DNA of 64,000 nucleotides from Atrina japonica (GCA_030159075.1 BROG01000003.1:2837001-2901000); one strand, 5' to 3'. Positions 44,801 through 53,560 are shown, numbered from the stretch's first letter. Notes: generated by a model from the sequence alone, not told the origin. Made by a program: numbers and translations.

Positions 44801-47792
44801 ATGTCCCTTTACGCTCCAATAAACGTATTTTATTGTATTATGACGAAGTGAGTAAATTCTTGACTTTTTTGAGGAACATAATTTGGCAGCATATTCTCTA
44901 ATTAATTTAATTGTGAACATAAAAAGAAACACAAAGTTTCGGTTTTCTTTTTACTTCCCTGGAAAGTTTCTATTTAGCATGCATTTAGAGAGTTTTTATT
45001 CTTAACAAACTGAATTGTAACCATTCAGCCCACTTTGCTATAAATATATACTGTCTCATCCGAAGGACAGGAAAAGCCAGCCGCCTCCACCAAGGCTCAA
45101 ACCCGCTGGATATTCGTTAGAAAGTTCTTTGAAGTAAAAATGAAGAAACACCAATGCTTACTCGAAATCTCTTGTTGTAGAAATGATATTGATTTTGAAA
45201 ATAAAAATATTTATTACCTAAATTAATTTGAGTTAGCAACTATTGTAACTAAACAATAACACAAAAATAGATTAAATGTGAAAATACCTAAAGTTCCACA
45301 TGGTTGGTTTTTATATGTACAAATATCATATCTGAAAAATAGAAATGAAAATTTTACAAAGAAATAGACGAGGTGACATTAATTTTTCTTGTGGAATTAT
45401 ATTAGAAAATGCCTACAGACTGTTGATCTTGAAATAATTATTTTGCTCACTATATTCACACATTCTGTCAATAAAACTAAGAATACTCATAAAACTTAAT
45501 TTAAACAACGTGAGATGCATTGAAATTTCTAAGTGACGTACAGTGCTCGTCTGGCCTCAGAACAAAGTACAGGATAATAAAATTTTGTGATATGTTGTAT
45601 TGTAAAAGAACATCAACAGGCAACGCATTACATGATAGCATTTAACTATACGTGCCAAATAAATGTATGACCATTTTGTTCAAGAGATTTTTCATGAAAA
45701 TAATTTAGCAAGAAGAGTTGTAAAATCATTTAATATTACCAACATGATTATAATTAAAACAGGTATTACAGTATATATAAAGAAACGTCAAAAACTTACC
45801 CAGTGATGAGTATTGCATTATCATGTAGTTGTTTCCCTTTATTTTTATTCCTTTTATTCTGTTCGGACTGCCATTTACAGAAGCTGTCCAACGATCGATC
45901 AGCATTATGGTTCAATGTTAAATTTTTCTGGATTCAAAGTAAATTCATAAATCATGTATTTTCATTTTTTTAAACTTAAATTTATCAATTCAAATATGTT
46001 TATTGTTAGAGCATATTGGTTTATTGATATTTCAAATTATTCCGGAAAATATTTGCTAATGTTAATAGATTATTGCAAAGAAATATCTCATCATCGATGT
46101 GTTGGTCATATTGTAAATTTTGAATTCATCGGGCTTAGTACTTTAACGGGATTACCATTCCTTCGCATCGATGGAAATCCGGAGAGAAAATTATTCTAAC
46201 CATGATGAAGGATCAAATGGAAAATATGGATCATTTGAGACAGAATAATAATTAATTCATTTACATCCTGAACATTACGCGGAGTGACAAAAGAACCGTT
46301 CACGTTTGCATTACACAGTTGCCTAAGCCTGGTATGTATTTATACGCTCTTCTGTTTGTTAACTAATTACTAGCACGACTTGCTTACTCTTCGTCGTCAG
46401 TCCAGCATGGTACATATTTTATGTATTCACACTCTCTGTAGAGTACAGTCGTTCATCCTGTTTCTCTTGTACTTGTTTTAAGTGTATAGTTATTTAGTAT
46501 CACGCTGGAACTACGTGTATATTTTGCTTCTGTTGTTGAAATAGTTTTTACGACCCTCACCTGGTTATACATTTGCCCCCAAAACAAAAGAAAACGTATG
46601 TTAAACAAAAATTATATTCTTTTGACAACCCCATCCCTCCCGTAAAAACAGAATACAACACATGTTACTTTTAAAATTACGATTTCTATCGGTTGACGAA
46701 AAATAACTATAATGTATGTATAAATATTTAGTTTTATTTCTACTGCATTACTGCTAGATCATTATACCTAACAACACGGTATATCTACAGGTGTCAGGTT
46801 AACCAAGAACCTTAGTCTTACCTGATTTTTTTCTAATATGACAAGTCTGGTGACCACTATGTTGATAGCGTTTCCTATACTTGCATCATGGAAAAGTTTA
46901 GCCACCTGACCTCAAAAATAAAGAATGACAGTAATCTTAAGTTTGTTTTAGTGGAACTTTGATAATTATGTATTATTTAAGAGAAAACTGATAATAATAT
47001 ACATTGCCTGTCCTACAAAGGTATCAACTATATATGTTTCAACGTCAAACATACTCTGTCGTTTCTTATTTATAAGTCAGGGCTGAAATATACGCTCTTT
47101 TTCTTAAGAAAATACATAAACATTTTAAATTGTTCAACTGATGAAGTATAATTGACAGGAACGATCGTCTTAAGTATTTAGAAATCTATTTTTAATTGGA
47201 GTTCAACTGATGAAGTATAATTGACAGCAACGATCGTCTTGAGCATTATAACTTTGGTATTATGTTTATAATATTCTTAATTAGTTTTAGACAATTTTCT
47301 CCAAAAAGGTCTTCTAATTTAAACATTTTTACAATCAATACATATGAAAATATAATCAAAGTATCTCGGTCGAATTGTTGTTTTTACATTATTTTGGTTC
47401 GTTTGTGAAAAACATTTCCCCATTTATTTTTTACTTTTCTGGCAATGATAAAAAGAAAATCATCAGCAATTTTATCCATGAGAAGAAATGACATTATAAC
47501 TGGAACGGCTGTAGGTAAAATATCGAAGGTTTTTTAAATACAGACATCGAAACAATATGAAAGAGTTATTTTTGGATAACAGATCCAGAGTGTTTCCATT
47601 TTATATTCCGATTACAATATAAATATTATCTTTGCATTCGTCTGCAATGCGTTTAATGTCAGTAGACATTTACTTGTACTTTTAAAATTTCGATTGATAA
47701 CATCTAAATAGTGAAACTGTATTCCGCTTTGGGTGTGTGTGTGTGTATGTGTGTGTGTGTGTTATACTTGCAATATATATATATATATATTG

Positions 47793-47871
<79 letters not shown>

Positions 47872-50048
47872 AACTCCTTAAGGACGATAGCTTTAACATA
47901 TAAATACTCACAACATTCATTATTGATAGTATATAGGGCTCTATGACTTTCTTCCCGTGGTATTGAACCATTTTCCTGTCGGCGACCACGAGAGTTTCAA
48001 CATTTTTTTCTTCACTAACAGCCGATCTTTTTTGTCTATCTCTTTTGTGAAAATTGTCAATTACAGGAACACGTGGTGGCATTTTTCTGTTTAAATTGCT
48101 TTCAAACATTCCTCCTACTGACCCAGAAATTAAAGGTGATTTCATGTGACTTTGTATCCGATGAACCGTTTGATCTTAAAGTAAAAATGCACATTCACTT
48201 GTACTCTTTGTTAAGATGTAAGTTTGTTCAATTATTTGTTCTGGTTTTACCAAATTAAAGAAGCCTATACACAAAATTTGACATATAGAGAGAAACTTAA
48301 CTCCAATTTTATTTGGAGAAATTAAAATATACAATGACGTGTACATAGAAATAAAATATGTAAACATGCGTTTGGTTATAAGATAAAAGATATTACCTAA
48401 AGAGAAACTGCATGGTTACACACCCATATACACACACACACATACACGCGCGTAAACTTACCGTAACAAAACACACACATGGGCGAATACGAGCGTGCGT
48501 GTGTAAAAATGGGTAGTATTCTCAATTAGATAACATTTTAAAAGATGTTATACATTTACCCCTTTTAAATCAATCTACAGATTTTTCATACTTGCTAAAT
48601 GACATTGTTCCAAGTAATTATATACCAAGAACTAACCTAGTTCCAGAAAAAAGCATCCATACCTGTGACGTCACAATGTACATAATCATGTGGAAAGTGT
48701 AAGGCCGACCTTTTGTAAACTAAATGTGGATGTCCTTTAGTCTTATCATTTGTTTTGTTCCACATCGGCTCCACAAAGTAGTCATCTGTATCTGTCTGGA
48801 AGATACCGTGCTGGCGAGAGAAGTGGAGTGATATCATAAATAAGTAGATCAATCAGATCATTAAAAATTAATCAAAATTGTAAAATTATATTGTAAAATC
48901 AGGCACTTGTTTCTATCAATGGGGGTCGAGAATTACGAACTGTATTCTTATACAGTACGTAATTCTCGATCCCCCCCCCCCCCCTTGATAGAAACAAGTG
49001 TCTGTGATTGTAAAGTATTAAACGTTGTGGATCTCCTATACAGAATCAGTATATCTTATCATATGTTCACAAATGACTTGACGGCAACTTACTCATGCCT
49101 CCGAGTGACGTCATTAACGCGATGATCGGAACACTCTATCCATATATAGGGTTCAATGTTGTACCAAAATATTACGGAAATTGGAATAAGAAACAAATTT
49201 CGTCTTAATCGTGTTCGAAGCACCCAAAAAAGTTTTCAATTACGCTACAAGGCCCACATGTGCTACAACTGGCATCTCGGAGTATCTAGCGATTGTAAGT
49301 GGTAGAATTGTTTTCAAATCCGCACCGGCTCAAACCTTTGACTACAAAGCAGTGATAGCCTAAAGTTCTGCATACGAGGTAAACGTCAAAAGTCTTCCGG
49401 AAAAGACTTATAACCGGAAAAACCGATGAAACCAAGAAAGATGGTACAGGAAATACAGAATATTATGATACATCGGTATTCAAAAAAGAGAGAGGAGAGA
49501 CCCCCGTTACAATATACCCGGGAAAAGCTTTGGTTCAATCGGGGCTCGTGGAGAGACTTCATGGTTCAAAGCGAGATGCTCTAATCACTCGGTAAAGGAG
49601 GCCCCATCAGCAATCGGTCAGGACCTTAGTCTTTATATTGCATCAAACAAAAGACCAAATTAAGATTATTACAAAACCAACATTATATATCTCACCAATC
49701 CAAAACAGTTACTTATTGCAGCAGTGGCTAGATGTGGCTTTATACTGTATCCGATATAGTAGCAATTTTTCTTCTTAAATAGTTTTCGATGACGACCACT
49801 TTTACCCCACACTTCCGCCACGTATGAATCTGGCATTAACTTTTTATTTGTCTGAAGTTTGAAATGGAAGTCATTTCCAAACGCCGATAAGTTGTAGAAA
49901 ACAGTATCGGGGTATCCTTCTTTTGCATCCCTCTTTAGTCGATGTCTGTCCCCATTCCGTGCTAAATTATAACTCAGAAATCGACCATACTCATCCACCA
50001 ACACTGGAATTACCATTTCGTAGTTGCCCAAATTATTGAGAAGTTTTT
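31100..50048 (-). CDS. ADAMTS: ADAMTS metalloprotease with PLAC domain, 23 exons, lacks only the signal-peptide exon
   Basis: Secreted zinc endopeptidase of the extracellular matrix. The 23 exons listed separately join without frameshift into 1075 residues: propeptide (~1-197) with LPDxY/F-type '[18 protein letters not shown]', a prodomain Cys at ~163, a furin site RQKR at ~194-197, metalloprotease (~206-405) with HEIGHNFGMQHD at 351-362 and Met-turn GIMAAQ at ~378-383, disintegrin-like (~406-500), central TSP1 (~510-565), Cys-rich (~566-665), spacer (~670-780), four TSP1 repeats (~795-1030) and PLAC (~1033-1072). All three zinc His and the catalytic Glu are present, so it should be active. 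PLAC plus the spacer wording ([26 protein letters not shown]) resemble ADAMTS16/18. The count of 1+4 TSP1 repeats is that of ADAMTS6/10 and 17/19, so the exact subfamily is open. It is convergent with FREM1. Confidence 0.96.
31514..31667 (-). CDS. ADAMTS: ADAMTS exon 22: TSP1-d
   Basis: The acceptor tcttgcag precedes 31667. It encodes [37 protein letters not shown] then PEL. It is fully open in the expected frame with six cysteines. The donor gtgagt follows 31514 in phase 1. Confidence 0.95.
32256..32432 (-). CDS. ADAMTS: ADAMTS exon 21: TSP1-c and start of TSP1-d
   Basis: 59 codons in phase 0 after ttggtcag: [29 protein letters not shown], then WKTGKWGP. The donor gtaatt follows 32256 and again cuts just before the first core Cys of the next TSP1. 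Confidence 0.96.
32694..32898 (-). CDS. ADAMTS: ADAMTS exon 20: TSP1-b and start of TSP1-c
   Basis: The acceptor tatttag precedes 32898. It encodes [20 protein letters not shown], a full TSP1, then WFTEEWSK. The donor after 32694 is the weak gttact, cutting just before the Cys of WSK|CPENCG. The next exon rejoins perfectly in phase 0. Confidence 0.93.
33600..33729 (-). CDS. ADAMTS: ADAMTS exon 19: rest of TSP1-a
   Basis: The acceptor tttatcag precedes 33729. It encodes [34 protein letters not shown] and EEVCPP, the six-Cys pattern end of a TSP1 repeat. The donor gtaagt follows 33600 in phase 2. No continuous ORF with a start codon covers it, so it is easily missed. Confidence 0.95.
33846..33984 (-). 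CDS. ADAMTS: ADAMTS exon 18: end of spacer and start of C-terminal TSP1-a
   Basis: The acceptor cataaag precedes 33984. It encodes [17 protein letters not shown], a short linker, then [18 protein letters not shown]. The donor gtgagt follows 33846 in phase 1. Confidence 0.95.
34192..34262. repeat. (AAT)n microsatellite
   Basis: About 23 AAT units in the ADAMTS intron, ending only a dozen bases from the donor side of exon 17. Confidence 0.97.
34275..34438 (-). CDS. ADAMTS: ADAMTS exon 17: spacer
   Basis: The acceptor atttcag precedes 34438. It reads [38 protein letters not shown]. The 'YxLNGxWxIDWPGxxxxAGTxFxY' wording is most like ADAMTS16/18. The donor gtgtag follows 34275 in phase 0. Confidence 0.95.
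35035..35712. repeat. minisatellite, ~38-bp unit, about 17 imperfect copies
   Basis: Unit approximates cataccaaatgtgcaatttt plus cattgtaaagttcc. Four inner copies near 35390-35520 (aaactaatgtgctatttt) are almost identical, so there is a higher-order recent expansion. Lies in the ADAMTS intron between exons 16 and 17. Open frames across it are periodic artefacts. Confidence 0.93.
35905..35985 (-). CDS. ADAMTS: ADAMTS exon 16 (81 bp): spacer
   Basis: The acceptor ttcacag precedes 35985. It encodes [20 protein letters not shown] then NYL, the spacer beta strand 'YxxVxxIPxGAxxIxIxE'. A 2.5-kb intron on one side holds several repeats; a 1.5-kb intron on the other holds a minisatellite. Confidence 0.95.
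36038..36112 (-). mobile_element. truncated tRNA-SINE family 1 tail
   Basis: Only the 3' tail remains (acgccatactcaacaatc, cagtcatatgatggcgtcc). Confidence 0.75.
36447..36575. repeat. foldback palindrome, ~58-bp arms
   Basis: The left arm runs atttgatgatcatgttt... to cttttcaaag-type sequence, and the right arm is its near-perfect inverse (ctttgaaaattaactaac, aacatgataatcaact). The loop is about 15 nt. Probable small MITE. Confidence 0.9.
37138..37385 (-). mobile_element. tRNA-SINE family 1 copy, near full-length
   Basis: Tail tgaccgccagtctttaag, middle aacccgattacaatatac and ggccttccgcaagtaaactg, head inverse with aaccattcggccatccaa (A box tggccgaatggttgga). Confidence 0.85.
37391..37497. 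mobile_element. MITE with tacagtgaaacttgtata termini, 107 bp
   Basis: Right end gcaagttttactgta is the inverse of the left end; internal ttatgaccaggtggtcttta pairs. Same family as 24345-24512. Inserted directly next to the SINE. Confidence 0.85.
38485..38608 (-). CDS. ADAMTS: ADAMTS exon 15: end of Cys-rich domain and start of spacer
   Basis: The acceptor tttacag precedes 38608. It encodes [34 protein letters not shown], the invariant 'VGCDxxLGSxxxxDxCxxCxGD' element. The donor gtaatt follows 38485 in phase 1. Confidence 0.97.
38814..38882. repeat. (CT)n microsatellite
   Basis: About 34 CT units, about 30 bp past the donor of ADAMTS exon 14. Confidence 0.97.
38912..39045 (-). CDS. ADAMTS: ADAMTS exon 14: Cys-rich domain
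   Basis: The acceptor tttgtag precedes 39045. It encodes [28 protein letters not shown] and DMCVNGKCL. The downstream intron starts next to a (CT)n microsatellite at 38814-38882 on the + strand. Confidence 0.96.
39198..39300. repeat. (GATA)n/(GACA)n microsatellite
   Basis: Imperfect GATA/GACA tetranucleotides in an ADAMTS intron. Confidence 0.95.
39391..39493 (-). CDS. ADAMTS: ADAMTS exon 13: start of Cys-rich domain
   Basis: The acceptor cttcaag precedes 39493. It reads [18 protein letters not shown] then [15 protein letters not shown]. This is the classic 'FRxxQCxxxNxxPFRGxxYxWxP' opening of the ADAMTS Cys-rich domain. The donor gtaagt follows 39391 in phase 1. Confidence 0.97.
40202..40265 (-). 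CDS. ADAMTS: ADAMTS exon 12 (64 bp): rest of central TSP1
   Basis: The acceptor gaatag precedes 40265. It encodes [20 protein letters not shown] plus Gln; this is the 'GGxYCxGxRxRxRxCN' end of the central TSP1. It ends in phase 0 at 40202 before gtatac. Confidence 0.96.
40325..40792. mobile_element. dispersed element bounded by ggtcacctga-type ends
   Basis: Left ggtcaatgggcctaaacggt then cacctgag; right gcctttggctgaggtgacc, partly inverse. It resembles a short element that I recall as widespread in molluscs; that recollection is not verified. No ORF. In the ADAMTS intron between exons 11 and 12. Confidence 0.6.
40803..40985. mobile_element. MITE with tacagtaaaacctctttat termini
   Basis: Left tacagtaaaacctctttatg, right catggttttactgta. 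Pogo/Tigger-like termini style. In the ADAMTS intron, next to the previous element. Confidence 0.8.
41085..41230 (-). CDS. ADAMTS: ADAMTS exon 11: end of disintegrin-like domain and start of central TSP1
   Basis: The acceptor tgttag precedes 41230. It encodes [19 protein letters not shown], then [20 protein letters not shown] and RRCNDPE. The WxxWxxW and CSxxCGGG core of a type 1 thrombospondin repeat is clear. The donor gtaagt follows 41085. Confidence 0.97.
41360..41569. mobile_element. gcgaa-motif MITE, second copy
   Basis: Left actataaatcaggttttatt, right ataaccggatttacagtat. Internal ctcacgaaaataaaatcat and catctcgcgaataaattt pair. In the ADAMTS intron between exons 10 and 11. Confidence 0.82.
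41861..41971 (-). CDS. ADAMTS: ADAMTS exon 10: disintegrin-like domain, second part
   Basis: 37 codons in phase 0 after atctacag: [28 protein letters not shown] and DKTG. It matches the conserved 'CxxLWC....C.T...PAAEGTxC' block. The donor gtaatt follows 41861. Confidence 0.96.
42086..42275. mobile_element. probable decayed CAGT-terminus MITE
   Basis: Left end tacagtggaacttcactatt followed by aagaatgagtgactc; a convincing right end is not found, so the boundary is approximate. Confidence 0.4.
42369..42516 (-). CDS. ADAMTS: ADAMTS exon 9: disintegrin-like domain, first part
   Basis: The acceptor tttacag precedes 42516. It encodes [11 protein letters not shown], a basic stretch, then [18 protein letters not shown], corresponding to 'DxQCxxxFGxxSxxC' of the disintegrin-like domain. 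The donor gtaggt follows 42369. Confidence 0.95.
43013..43162 (-). CDS. ADAMTS: ADAMTS exon 8: end of the zinc motif, Met-turn, end of catalytic domain
   Basis: The acceptor aatccag precedes 43162. It completes NFGMQHDG, then reads [18 protein letters not shown] with the Met-turn, and [13 protein letters not shown], the usual end of an ADAMTS catalytic domain. The donor gtatgt follows 43013 in phase 2. Confidence 0.97.
44152..44365. mobile_element. gcgaa-motif MITE, third, decayed copy
   Basis: Repeated inverted blocks ttttattcgcgggggattt, aaatacccgtgaataaaat and ttcgcgaaatttaaaacc, in the intron that splits the ADAMTS zinc motif. Confidence 0.65.
44432..44537 (-). CDS. ADAMTS: ADAMTS exon 7: metalloprotease with the start of the zinc motif
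   Basis: The acceptor tcaccag precedes 44537. It reads [35 protein letters not shown] and two bases of the next Asn. The motif HEIGH|NFGMQHD is cut by the following intron. The donor gtacaa follows 44432. Confidence 0.97.
44643..44838. mobile_element. MITE-like element, CAGT left end
   Basis: Left acagtaaaacatgaatataa; internal atataacgaatttttgcc and tacataacaaatcg resemble the same family. The right end (tattttattgta) is weak. Confidence 0.5.
45048..45118 (-). mobile_element. tRNA-SINE family 2 fragment
   Basis: Contains ctgtctcatccgaaggacag and agccagccgcctccaccaag followed by the B box inverse, matching the middle of the copy at 22263. Confidence 0.75.
45288..45331 (-). CDS. ADAMTS: ADAMTS exon 6 (44 bp): metalloprotease
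   Basis: A very short exon between tttttcag and gtattt. It encodes [14 protein letters not shown] and completes glycine codons on both sides. It matches the conserved 'RYDIC..K..PCGTLG' segment and is too short for routine ORF detection. Confidence 0.95.
45800..45927 (-). CDS. ADAMTS: ADAMTS exon 5: metalloprotease
   Basis: The acceptor aatccag precedes 45927. It encodes [18 protein letters not shown], a Lys/Asn-rich loop and HDNAILITG. This is the conserved 'HAxxSLxSFCxWQ...HDxAILLTG' region. The donor gtaagt follows 45800 in phase 2. Confidence 0.96.
46822..46905 (-). CDS. ADAMTS: ADAMTS exon 4: metalloprotease
   Basis: 28 codons in phase 0 between ggtcag and gtaaga: [20 protein letters not shown] then LVILEKNQ. 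This matches the conserved 'VxKLFxDxSIGNxINIVV' strand and helix of the ADAMTS catalytic domain. Confidence 0.96.
47132..47250 (+). repeat. tandem duplicated motif resembling a degenerate hammerhead core
   Basis: Two copies 69 bp apart of gttcaactgatgaagtataa plus ttgacag(g/c)aacgatcgtctt. A third copy, reversed, is at 51530-51575 and carries the better core gacagaaacgatcg. See findings. Confidence 0.6.
47735..47872. repeat. (GT)n then (AT)n microsatellite
   Basis: GT tract to 47761, then about 98 bp mostly AT. In an ADAMTS intron close to the donor of exon 3. Confidence 0.97.
47912..48117 (-). CDS. ADAMTS: ADAMTS exon 3: furin site and start of the metalloprotease
   Basis: The acceptor gggtcag precedes 48117. 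It encodes HKRDRQKRS (proprotein convertase site RQKR|S), then [17 protein letters not shown] and YILSIMNVV, the start of the reprolysin domain. The donor gtgagt follows 47912. A (TA)n tract begins about 40 bp into the following intron. Confidence 0.97.
48663..48810 (-). CDS. ADAMTS: ADAMTS exon 2: late propeptide
   Basis: The acceptor tcgccag precedes 48810. It reads [16 protein letters not shown], then [10 protein letters not shown], the conserved propeptide 'DYFIEPL...H.VYKR' block. The Cys in DYVHCDVT is a candidate cysteine-switch residue. It ends phase 1 at 48663 before gtatgg. Confidence 0.95.
48903..49004. repeat. foldback palindrome with ~45-bp arms and expanded C-run
   Basis: The left arm cacttgtttctatcaatggg continues ggtcgagaattacg, and the right arm is its inverse. 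The left arm has five G where the right has fourteen C. Between ADAMTS exons 1 and 2. Confidence 0.92.
49480..49622 (-). mobile_element. tRNA-SINE family 1 copy, internally deleted
   Basis: Contains gttacaatatacccgggaaa, the B box inverse tcaatcggggctcg and head inverse gctctaatcactcggtaaag. Confidence 0.75.
49696..50048 (-). CDS. ADAMTS: ADAMTS exon 1 of those found: propeptide
   Basis: The acceptor tatttcag precedes 50048 (reading leftward), entering with two bases of a split codon. It encodes [18 protein letters not shown], a KR-rich stretch, [29 protein letters not shown] and [19 protein letters not shown], all ADAMTS/ADAM propeptide hallmarks (Reprolysin propeptide family). It ends in phase 0 at 49696 before gtgaga. 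Confidence 0.95.
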
Positions 50049-51689
50049 CTGAAATATCAATGTGAAACTAGCATATCATTCTATTTCTGCGTGGAGGTAG
50101 ATGTTGTATGAAAATATGGTAAATTAATTTATTAAATACATGTATACCCGGCTATTCCGTAGATACCACCAGAAATATGTGAGAGCTGTAACCCTGAAAA
50201 TTTCGAGATATTTCAAGTCGTTTCTCCCATATATGTTTATCTTAGGGAAAGCATGGTTGGTTAAACTTGTGCGCTATACGAATCAGATTTTGTCCGATTC
50301 ACATAACTTGGCAGGAAGGAGTAACATTTGGATTTTAATACGGATAATTCTACTCACTTTAAGGTTAAAACAACCTTCACAGAAAAAAAAGTTTTATTCT
50401 TTACTGGACACTCGTAAGTGTAATGAAACGATAACGATTGTAAGTGTTATTTTATGTCACTGTGGTATATCAGCTAAACTGTAAACTCGCCCAGGTCAAA
50501 AAAGGGTTCATGAGACTCCACGCCGCTAAGTTATATGTATTTTACTATAGGAATAAGTAATATGAGAATAAAATTTAAAATCAACCCATTACATAACAAG
50601 CAATCGTTTTCGGGATTTAGGATAAATTTCTGTGAACTAAAAATGTCTGTTCTTCTCTGTTTTGGCTTTTAACATGAAATTCTGATTTGAAAATTATTCA
50701 ATCTTAAATTTTCATATATAATCCAGTTTCACTGTCAATTTGTCGTGTAATGATTGCCTTGTTTATCTGTGCAGCAATGGGTATATGCCTCAGATTTTAA
50801 CAACAAAACGACCACTGGTTCCTGTATCAAGAATTCAGACGAACAACAACTGCATGGCACGATTTCTATACCTTTATTCATATGGACAATTTAATTTCTT
50901 TTAAGAAGAAGTATTAACCATTTCTATAATTTGTTTAAAATGCCCAAGAAACATCCGTCTATCAGATCGATAGACATGGTAAAACAATGACTGTCACCTC
51001 TCTAGGCAGCAACACATATCTCAAACTCTCTTGGCCGTCCCGATAACGAGGTGGATCAGATCAAAAGTCAAAGTTTATCATACATTTTAAGTTTGAATAT
51101 TGAAAACCAGACACTTTTTTATATTTCGATATAACTGAAAGCGTTTGTGATAAATTGGCCCACCAACATCACTTCAAAGATAAGATCATTTTAAAATTAG
51201 CAAAGAATTTTAAAATGTTGAATACAATAAGAGGCGATTTAACGCATGGCGTGTCTACACACAGTCCTCGTCACACGTTCAAATGTTTGTGTCTAAATAA
51301 CTTCATTTGTGTGCATAGTCATACACATGTAGATCTAACCAAATAAAATTTTTCAGTAACATTTACAAATTTAGAGACGTTTGTGGAAATGCCCAAGGTC
51401 ACCACGATGAAGGTCATATCGAAATATTTCCGAGAACTGGTGAGATTGTAGTAGGTATTTGTACTTTGACATTGTATAAATATCATGAAGGAAGTCAAAG
51501 TTAAAGTTTTACAAAAGAGACCAAAACAAATGCTCAAGACGATCGTTTCTGTCAATAAACCTCATCATTTGAGCTCGAATTTCATATAAATGTATATCTC
51601 TGAGAGATGGTAGATCTATCATACAAACTCACTGATGGTGTCGGTCAAGGTCATATGGTGATTTTTTTTTTACCAGGTGACGTAGTCAT

Positions 51690-51925
51690 TCTCGTTTAGT
51701 CATCGTCCAATTCAAAATGGCTGATCGCCTAATGACTGAATTTTCTTGAATATAGTGAATATAACAAACCATCTCTCAACGGGCTATGAAAGACAACTTC
51801 AATAATTTGATATTTGATACGAGAGTTTCCCTATTGGCGATCTTTGATTTGTTCAGTACGATTTTCTGAATTAGAGTTCATAGGAGAATAATAATGTTGT
51901 CTTTTGAAAAATACATATTTGCAAA
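51690..51925. repeat. dispersed repeat, copy 1
   Basis: Shares with 53300-53445 the blocks aatggctgatcgcctaatg / agatggctgtccgcctgat, accatctctcaacgg / acatctctcactgg and gctatgaaagacaac / gcatgaaagacaat. Same orientation, 1.6 kb apart. Confidence 0.65.
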
Positions 51926-52661
51926 ATATGATGGACCAAGTACGTTTTTGTCAAGTTATTGTCGAGCTTAAAGACGAAACATCGTTCCCGCACTTCTGTC
52001 TAAAATATGCTAATCAGGCAAAAAACTACTATTGAGAAAATAGTTCGTTGATTTTTTTTACAAAGAATGAAATAATGTTAACTATAGTAAACTTTGAAAT
52101 CTCGATAGTTAAAAGGAAATATATATGGAACAAAATATTTCCTGCGATAGTTATATCAGAATTAGTCAAATATCGTTCTACATTTTTATTCATTCGCGCC
52201 ATATTGTTGTGTTTACAAGTGGAACATTTAATGTTTATCCCTTCACCCACATTGTCGTGATATAATCACGTTACCACTGCAGTGGTAATTCAGGGATAGA
52301 CTTTATAAATATCGCGGACAAATGTGTACTAGTCAAAAATGTGAAATGTTTAATTATGGCTTTGTGGTTAGAAAAAAAACAGCTTGTGAATGCCGACACA
52401 CGTCTTATTTTGCGTGTCATATAAACATGCTACGCACAAGTTAGACATTACATAATCCTAGCTTTACAATCTGTCACCAAGTATCTAATTAAAGCATGGT
52501 AGTTGTAAGGAAAGGATAATCCCCTCATTACATTGGTATAGACGTCCGTGCATATGTGTCAAGATCCAATATTATGCTCAGCACAAGAAACTGAAACTAA
52601 ATTTTCAAGTGGTAACCGCAGGATACTTAAATTGCGATTGTTAATGTGACAAACGTCTGGC

Positions 52662-52870
52662 AATTGACCTATCGCCAAGTGTGCCATGTGCTTTTTGCGG
52701 TCATTCGATTGTGACGTCATAATCACACAAACGTTTGAGGGCCTTTAATTGTGACGTCTTTACGTCACAATTAAATGGACCATTAAACATATGTGCTATT
52801 ATGACTTCACAATCGAATGACGTCAAACACATGGAGAGGCACGTGTCAGACATTTGGCGATAGGTCAATT
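52662..52870. mobile_element. 209-bp full palindrome MITE
   Basis: Ends aattgacctatcgccaa and ttggcgataggtcaatt are exact inverses. Arms continue cattcgattgtgacgtcata / tatgacttcacaatcgaatg and meet at ttaattgtgacgtc/gacg..cacaattaa in the centre. Contains several CRE-like tgacgtca octamers. Confidence 0.92.
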
Positions 52871-53299
52871 ATGGGCGGGTCAGGAACTAAAGAAATAAAA
52901 TATATTTCTAACGTGGCATCTACGGGCATCCGTAGTAAACGTTTTGCATATACGAAATAATTACCAACAAACCTGCTAGTTCTTTATCATGCTTAATTAA
53001 ACCAATGTTGGGTGACCTGGGTATAAGTGCAAAGTGAGATTCATGAATAATTCATCTTAAGTGCAACTTGGATTCGTTTCTTTCATGGTGAATAACAACA
53101 ATATTTAGTGATATTAAAGATAACAAATTTCATTGTTGAATTTCAGGTATGCGAGGCGACATTGAAATATTAGAAAAGAGATGGCATGTGATAATTATAA
53201 GTTGCACTTCAAAGTACCGGCGGATTCAAAGGAATGGAGACCCCTTAGAATTAAGCTGTCAAATTCTTATTATGAAGTGAAGCAGTCAATCTTATTTTA

Positions 53300-53560
53300 C
53301 TTGGCGTCCATTTCTGAAAGATGGCTGTCCGCCTGATAACTGCGGATTTAATTTTCTCATTTTTTTTAATATAACGAATCGGGACAATAAAACATCTCTC
53401 ACTGGAGCATGAAAGACAATTATTATCTGTATATATGAGACCCGAAACGAGAAAACTGAAATTAGTATTTCCAATATTAATTTTGACATTTTTCAAAACT
53501 AGACATTTTAAAGAAATGATAGTGACATTGAATATCATCAAAAGATTAACTAAAATAAAA
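53300..53560. repeat. dispersed repeat, copy 2
   Basis: Counterpart of 51690-51925. The 112-residue - strand open frame across it has no domain and is explained by the repeat. Confidence 0.65.
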
